DNA from: Costus lasius
Lineage: Eukaryota; Streptophyta; Magnoliopsida; Zingiberales; Costaceae
Length of the DNA: 64,000 nucleotides
Assembly: GCA_027563935.2 (NCBI GenBank)
Contig: CM050451.1
Coordinates: forward strand, 27,109,565-27,173,564
Reading direction: 5' to 3'
Shown here: positions 58,725 through 64,000 of the stretch, in pieces
How the letters are laid out: each line of letters begins with the position of its first letter
Numbering within the stretch: position 1 is the stretch's first letter
Program-made: the position numbers and the translations under genes
Notes under the pieces: generated by a model
Told to the model about the DNA's origin: nothing
The model's database searches: none
What the model saw: only the letters and a program-made list of their open reading frames with translations

Positions 58725-58973
58725 AAAAACTTTAGAAAAAATATAAAAAAAATAATTGGAAAGTGGGTCGTGCCTGGCTTGGCCCGGCCCGTGTGCCTAA
58801 ATGCCTCAGCCCAACTGGGCCACGAACGATGTTCACCTGCAGCCCGTTGATTGGCCTTGTTGTGCCTGGCCCAAGTTGGGTCGTGTCGTTGCAAGCTGCG
58901 GGCCGACCCAGCCCGTTAGCCACCTCTGCTTACACCGTCTTGGCATTAACTATTTCTCAACCCTAATCTCTTT

Positions 58974-59467
58974 TAGGGATGGCAGTGGATAAGATACCCA
59001 CATTAATACTATTCGTACCCTAACCCGAATAATTATCACTTTATATTTTAGAACCTCTACCTCAAACCCTATCATATTAAAAATTTAGCTACCCATTTAA
59101 TTCCCGACTAAAAAATCTATCATATCAAATTTCAACCTATATATACATTATTCAAAAAAAATTCAAGTACCATACCCTATCCTAATAATAGTTAAATTTT
59201 GGGTTGGGTAAAATAGGTAACTACTAACACTAATATATTTAAAAAAAAGCATAATTTTTAATATAGAAATAAAATAACATATACACAAATATATCTATAT
59301 GGCTGGTTTCGGATATTGGGTATCCGCCCTATACTATCCGAACCCGACTTAGGTAGCATAAACACTATCCACACCCTACCCAAACTCAAATAATAGGTAT
59401 CCAATTACCTATATACGGGTTCGGATAAGAGCTGAGTACCCACTAAAATATTACCCTGCCATCCCTA
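58974..59467. mobile_element. hAT MITE, 494 bp, TSD ATCTCTTT
   Basis: The perfect 8 bp duplication ATCTCTTT (58966-58973 and 59468-59475) flanks ends TAGGGATGGCAGTGG and, reverse complemented, TAGGGATGGCAGGG. The interior is AT-rich with 'acccta', 'acccgaa' and 'gggtatcc' words. It has no coding capacity. Confidence 0.88.
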
Positions 59468-59475
59468 ATCTCTTT

Positions 59476-60176
59476 CTTGACATAAACTACTTCCTAACTC
59501 GATCTACATTTCTAACATCAACGGCCTCGGAACCCTAACTCAACTATAGATTTTTAACCGGTGACACAAAGTACTATAAATATCTTTGTGGCACTCAACT
59601 TCAATCCTAGGTTGGCGGTTGCTTAATTTGATCAATATTGAATCAGGAATAGCTTTTTCCTGATCGTTAATAAAAAGCCAGACAGTCAAGATCATTAATT
59701 TTTTTAATCCAATTTATGTATCTTCTAGTATACTCGTTTTGTTACTTGGATGCAGTTAAGACGGTAGATTGGATCAGCCAAGATGACAACGCGGGAAAAA
59801 AATGGCGGCAGGCACAGGCAGCTTGACCGCGAAGCTAACGCCCGCCCGCGTCGACGAGGACAAGTTGGTCACGCCGCCGCCGGAAGCCGACGGACGGGTT
59901 GTTCGGGCGGAATCTCCTTCAACCGTTGGCCCTTGGATCCAAATTTTAAGCTGTGATTGACGCCACGTCATGATGGTAAAGGCTAAAAATCTCAATGTGC
60001 GAATTCGGACGGCTTCGGTCTCCGCGTTTGCTTGGACGAGATCTGATTGATTCTATAAGGGAAGAACGCGACAACCCTAATTGCCATTGAACCACTTCGA
60101 TTCATCTGTGTTCTCAAACCTTCTGTTTTAAGTCTCATCTCAAACTGCTCCAAGCTGCCTCAGGGAAGCTCAACAT
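59476..60176 (+). promoter_or_regulatory. Upstream region of the EF-hand gene
   Basis: This stretch should contain the promoter and 5' UTR. Candidate sites are a GCCACGTCA (ACGT core, bZIP-type) at about 59962-59970 and TATAAGG at 60054-60060, about 120 bp before the ATG. The region turns GC-rich from about 59790. The site calls are by motif only. Confidence 0.35.
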
Positions 60177-62892
60177 ATGGCGGAATACGGAAGACACCCG
60201 CCGCACGGCTACGCACCTGCGCCCTCGGCGCCCCCGGTGCCGGATTCCTACTCCGCCTCTCGCCCTCCGACGGATGGGTACACGTCGTACCCACCTCCGC
60301 CGGCTTCCTACTCCGCTTCTCGCCCTCCTACGGATGGGTACTCGTCGTACCCACCTCCGCCGGCTTCCCATGGCTACCCTTACCCTGCCCCGTGGGGAGG
60401 CAGCCCTGGTGGTAGTTATTTCCCTCCCGGCACGCCTCCTGAGGTTATCCGTAGCTTCCAGGCTGTCGATCGAGACCATAGTGGCTTCATCGAGGAGTCT
60501 GAGCTCCAAGCTGCGCTTTCCACGGCATACCATAAATTCAGCATCCGGACCGTTCGGCTGCTGATGTTCCTCTTTAAGAACGCCAGAAACCCGTCCAAGA
60601 TGGGTGAGATCCTTGTTGCTTTTATCCTGAATCAACTCAAAATTCTCCTTTTTGAGACCGGAAAGTTTTAGATTATTTTCACACGCTTGTTATGAGACGC
60701 AGCTAACTATTTATGCTCATGAATATCTCCAGGGTTATGGAATCTTTGTTCTGTTTTTTAGATATTTAATTCCTTCCTTTTATTTTATTTTATTTTTATT
60801 TTCTAATGTGCCATATCTATGTGCAGGGCCTGTGGAGTTTGCTGCACTTTGGGGTTGTCTCGGGCAATGGCAGGTAAGCAGCGTCTTTTTCATTTTTCCT
60901 CTATTTTGCGATGGTGGCATGAACAAAGAGATTCTCAGAGCAGATTTTTATTTTTGAGATTTTGTTTTTCACACGGTATCAGGATGCAGAGATTCTCAGA
61001 ACAGATTCATGAGTAATTATGAAACTAATGACTCTATGAGCTGTATGTGTGTAGATTATGGTATTTCCCCTTGCTCATTTCATATAGTTGTGTGCTGAAA
61101 TGGTGATGACAAGTGCTTGATATCGCATGATCTGAAAGAGCTGCACATGTATTAAGTTGGCTATTTGATTAGACCAGTTAGGATTTAGGTAGCTGGAACA
61201 AGAATCACAAACTTTTAAATTCATTCTATGTTAATTGTGAACTCAAACGCTATTGCATACTTTGCTTCTGCGATTGATAGATTGCTGCTGTAGGTTTCTT
61301 GGTATGTAAAAGCATGCAAGAAATGAACTGTGTTCTTCAATTAATACAAAAGCATTCATGTAGCGTCATTTTGTATGTGTTTAATATCGCAGATAAAGAA
61401 CCTTAATACTAACTATAATAGTAGTTGCTTAGGAAAAAATCAGATTGGGAAGAAGTGGTTCTTAAGGTTGTCAACAATTATTAGGCAAATAAGTTTTCCT
61501 ATAAACCAACGTGGCTAATGAGGAAATACTGAAAGAGGCAACCTACATATTGTGGAGCACTTTATATATTACGAAAACATGTCTTCTTTGAAGCATCTCC
61601 ATTGTGGCATCTCTTTTCAGTAGACTAAAAGAAGACTAAAGCAAATTTCCTATAGAAATCGGTTACTCGCTTGACTGTTTTCCAAAACATGTAATTAGAA
61701 AGGCATTTTTAGCTTCATTGCCAGTTCTCGGTTTGCTTGGTCAAAAGGAAGGCTTTTTATGATCTGTTAGTCTTCACTTCACACATCTTACCTCCGATGA
61801 AAAGTGCGACCTGACTTTTGTATCTTTCTAATTACTTAGCTGACTGGTTGTAAAACAAGTAATTGGAAAAGGCCTTTCACCCTCATTGTCATTTTCTTTG
61901 TTTGCTTGGTCCAGAGACAGGCAGGACCTGTTAGTTTTGACATTGCTGATACGACATTGGTTTGTTAGATGAAAAGACCAAACAATTTTTATCTCTTTTA
62001 TCAATGCTTAGCTAACTGGTTTCTGATACATGCCATTGGAGAAGGTGTTTGTCTCTCATTGTCATTTTTTTATTTGTGCGGTCGAAAGGTTGGCCTATTA
62101 GAGCTAAGAGTGTTATGTGAACAGAGTTAATCCTGGACAAATATAACGCCGAGAAGTTCAGAATACCTTAGTGGTCGCTGTAATATTAAAGCCCAAACTA
62201 GCTTGCCTGAGCTTGTCTTTTCCTTGCCTTTAATTGTTTGATGCCTTTAACTTGATTTAAAACTTGATGCAATAGAAGGTTATTTCCTATAAGTTCCGTG
62301 ATAACTTTGGCTTGTATATATGTCATACAATCACTTGCCTTAGAAGTATGCAATATTGAGTTGAACTTTTTCTTTTTATCCACAAGAACTGATACATTAA
62401 TTTTTTTTTTCCTTTCAAATTTTTGAATGGCTGCTGTATTCAACTGTCACATTACTTGGATGTATGAATACTATGTTAAAAGCTGAATTTGTCTTTTAGC
62501 ATATAGCTACTCTTATTTTTTTTCATATATTAATAGCCCTAGACTTATTTATACAATTTACAATATACAAGCTCCATGGAGTTGCAGTAAGAGTTTGGAA
62601 TCTTTTGCTTTGCTTGTAGGCTATCTTCTATAGATTTGACAGAGATCGTAGTGGGAAAATTGACTCAGTTGAATTAAAAGATGCGCTCATTAGCCTTGGA
62701 TATGCAGTTCCACCTTCAGTCATTCAAGTTCTGGTGTCCAATTACACTGATACATTTGGGAGAGGTGCACTTAACTTTGACAACTTTGTAGAGTGAGTAT
62801 TTTTCTATGATGCTTTCTCAATATTTATGCGTATGGCAACTTCTCTTATTCAGTGAAGTTATTTGCTTTGCAGGTGTGGGATGATTGTAAAG
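60177..62892 (+). CDS. Penta-EF-hand calcium-binding protein, CML48/49/50 type, 5' four exons
   Basis: Exons 60177-60603, 60827-60873, 62620-62792 and 62874-62892 join at GT-AG borders into 222 codons and stay open, so the gene continues past the right edge (the final EF-hand and stop are missing). It starts MAEYGRHPPHGYAPAPSAPP. The N-terminal ~90 residues are Pro/Tyr/Gly/Ser-rich and contain a perfect-length 20-residue repeat (residues 24-43 and 44-63, SYSASRPPTDGY.SYPPPPA). EF-hand loop 1 is DRDHSGFIEESE (98-109). A degenerate second hand ends at PVEFAALWGCLGQWQ. Loop 3 is DRDRSGKIDSVE (165-176), followed by a degenerate fourth hand (RGALNFDNFVECGMI). This order and the Pro/Gly-rich head are those of ALG-2/PDCD6-like penta-EF-hand proteins. 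It probably acts as a Ca2+ sensor that binds membrane or other partners. Intron 2 is 1.75 kb. Confidence 0.9.
60246..60365 (+). repeat. 60 bp in-frame tandem repeat in exon 1 of the EF-hand gene
   Basis: Two 60 bp units encode 20 residues each and differ at only a few bases. Being a multiple of three, they keep the frame and lengthen the Pro/Tyr-rich head of the protein. Confidence 0.85.
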
Positions 62893-64000
62893 GTGTGTAT
62901 TTCTTATTAAATTTATGCTTTTTTACTTTTGTGAAGAACTGCACAAAATAAATTTTCACCCTTTTTTTTATGCGTTTGCTTCTAAGCTGCCGTGGATCTC
63001 TAAATCTTGACATGATTTAAGAAAAACTTGGCAGAAAGTACTAATGGCTTTGTTTATATTTTCATCCATAATCCTTCTAGTTCTATCTCTCACCATCCTT
63101 GCTGACAAGTGCCTCACATTAACTTTTTAGCTATTTCGACAAGATTCTAAGTTAGAATGTTAGTTTGACTATTGTAAATTTACCATGGTGGTTGAGGCTT
63201 ATTAAGGTTAAAATTTGCACAAAAATTATGCACAACTTTTTTAAGATAAAAAAGAATAACATTATCCCTACAAATTTAATGTGACTCTCCATTTGAGTGT
63301 TACGATTCACTTTAGGTTGTGTAGAATATAGACCTTTAACCCCTAATTAACTGAAAGCATAAAAAATGTTGTTTATTTTCGACCTTTTGTTACATATCTT
63401 CTTTGCTACTCTTGAAGACAAGTGGATGGTCTTTGCTTTTGTAATAAGGAAGATATAGTTTCATGTTGAGTTTGAAATGGACTGATGCGCTAGTAACGAA
63501 AATATTAAGTCTGGTTAGCATTCATTTTTTTGAAATCATTAGTTAATTAAGGATTAAAGGGACGCAACACAGTGGAACTCACTCAATCCGTCGAGATCAA
63601 GTTGAAATTTTTATAATCCGAAGGCGACATTCAGATTAGAGCTAACTTTCGAAGCTGAAATGTATTCCAATTTTTGAAAAAAAATGATTTTGGTAATCTT
63701 GGTGTGTTGAATGGTTTTCACTTAAATAATTCAATGTTTGATATCTACTTCAAGCGTTAAGTAAATAGATCCTTCTGTGCTTGAATCATGCAAGAACTTC
63801 GAAAAAAGCTGCCACGAACGTGCCCTGTTTATATTTGGTTCAAGAATGTTATTCCTAGCTACTTTTCTTCACTGCCCAACTCAAAGATGTGCTATGATTT
63901 GATGTCTGTGCATCTTATACTTGCTTATATGTGCTACCGTGATAGCATTGTTACATGTATTATGGTGATGCTAAATGTTTATTATGTCATGTAAACCTTT
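62893..64000 (+). other. Intron 4 of the EF-hand gene, runs off the window
   Basis: It follows the donor after '..ECGMIVK'. The expected next exon (a 'GLTEKF'-type start with the last EF-hand) is not found, so this AT-rich DNA is read as intron continuing beyond the edge. No transposon end was recognised. Confidence 0.55.

Larger units (their letters stand above)
55759..58928. mobile_element. hAT-type element, 3.2 kb, 8 bp TSD CTTACACC
   Basis: A perfect 8 bp duplication CTTACACC (55751-55758 and 58929-58936) flanks inverted ends TAGAGGTGGCGAACGGG and, reverse complemented, CAGAGGTGGCTAACGGG. Eight-base duplications and a YAGAGGTGGC end are classic hAT features. The GC-rich subterminal 'ggcccg' words occur only in about 80 bp on the left and 170 bp on the right. 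No hAT transposase frame is seen in the 2.8 kb between, so a MITE-like element probably carries nested DNA. The inner part holds several local tandem duplications and an (AAT)n run. Confidence 0.8.

Noticed and set aside
55759..58928. hAT transposase gene
   Set aside because: No frame with hAT dimerisation or RNase H-like motifs was found; the element is non-autonomous as seen.
60135..60635. 166-codon minus-strand frame opposite exon 1 of the EF-hand gene
   Set aside because: Arg-rich mirror of the Pro/Ser-rich coding repeat; the plus strand has the EF-hand loops and correct splice borders.

Overview
The window is nuclear DNA of a flowering plant: spliced genes with GT-AG introns, a 7.1 kb intron, and about 70% transposon-derived sequence. 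The retroelement families (Athila-type Ty3, a gag-only retrotransposon, long-LTR solo LTRs, hAT and Harbinger-like DNA elements) fit an angiosperm. A non-grass monocot is my guess, but no sequence feature settles it.

Layout. (1) 400-11522, minus strand: an apparently intact 12-exon gene for a plastid-type thioredoxin/GST-N-fold protein (334 aa) with CPFC and SPFC sites. A 7.1 kb intron holds small transposon remnants. (2) 12999-17674: a gag-only, TR-GAG-like LTR retrotransposon on the minus strand. Its gag is broken by three stops and its 3' LTR is split by a 1.7 kb solo LTR. (3) 17675-22046: a graveyard of host gene fragments (kinesin-14-like, a YKT6-like SNARE piece tandemly triplicated). 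(4) 22047-24738: a Harbinger-like element flanked by TAA that carries an exon-like segment. (5) 25261-53610: a degenerate satellite built of CATG/ATGAC/ATGGC words with a 407 bp higher-order unit, split by two Athila-type elements on the minus strand. Element 1 (27850-37924, target duplication CATGC) has lost reverse transcriptase, RNase H and integrase. In their place is a segment that I read as the eIF4E-binding region of host translation factor eIF4G, on the same strand and in frame with gag-protease. Element 2 (38242-52577, target duplication TTATA) keeps the whole gag-pol-env-like order but is broken by stops, a frameshift, a lost polypurine tract and a nested 2.1 kb solo LTR. (6) 53611-59475: tandem duplications, a CACGGCC/CCGTGA repeat cluster, a 3.2 kb hAT-type element and a 494 bp hAT MITE, each of the last two with a perfect 8 bp target duplication. 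(7) 60177 to beyond the right edge, plus strand: the first four exons of a penta-EF-hand calcium-binding gene of the CML48/49/50 (ALG-2-like) type.

Only the two end genes look functional, and nothing suggests that they work together. The most interesting object is the Athila derivative with the eIF4G-like insert. Next come the CATG-word satellite that two Athila elements hit independently, and the cluster of captured or broken host gene pieces at 18-24 kb. No search could be run: family names rest on motifs read by eye.
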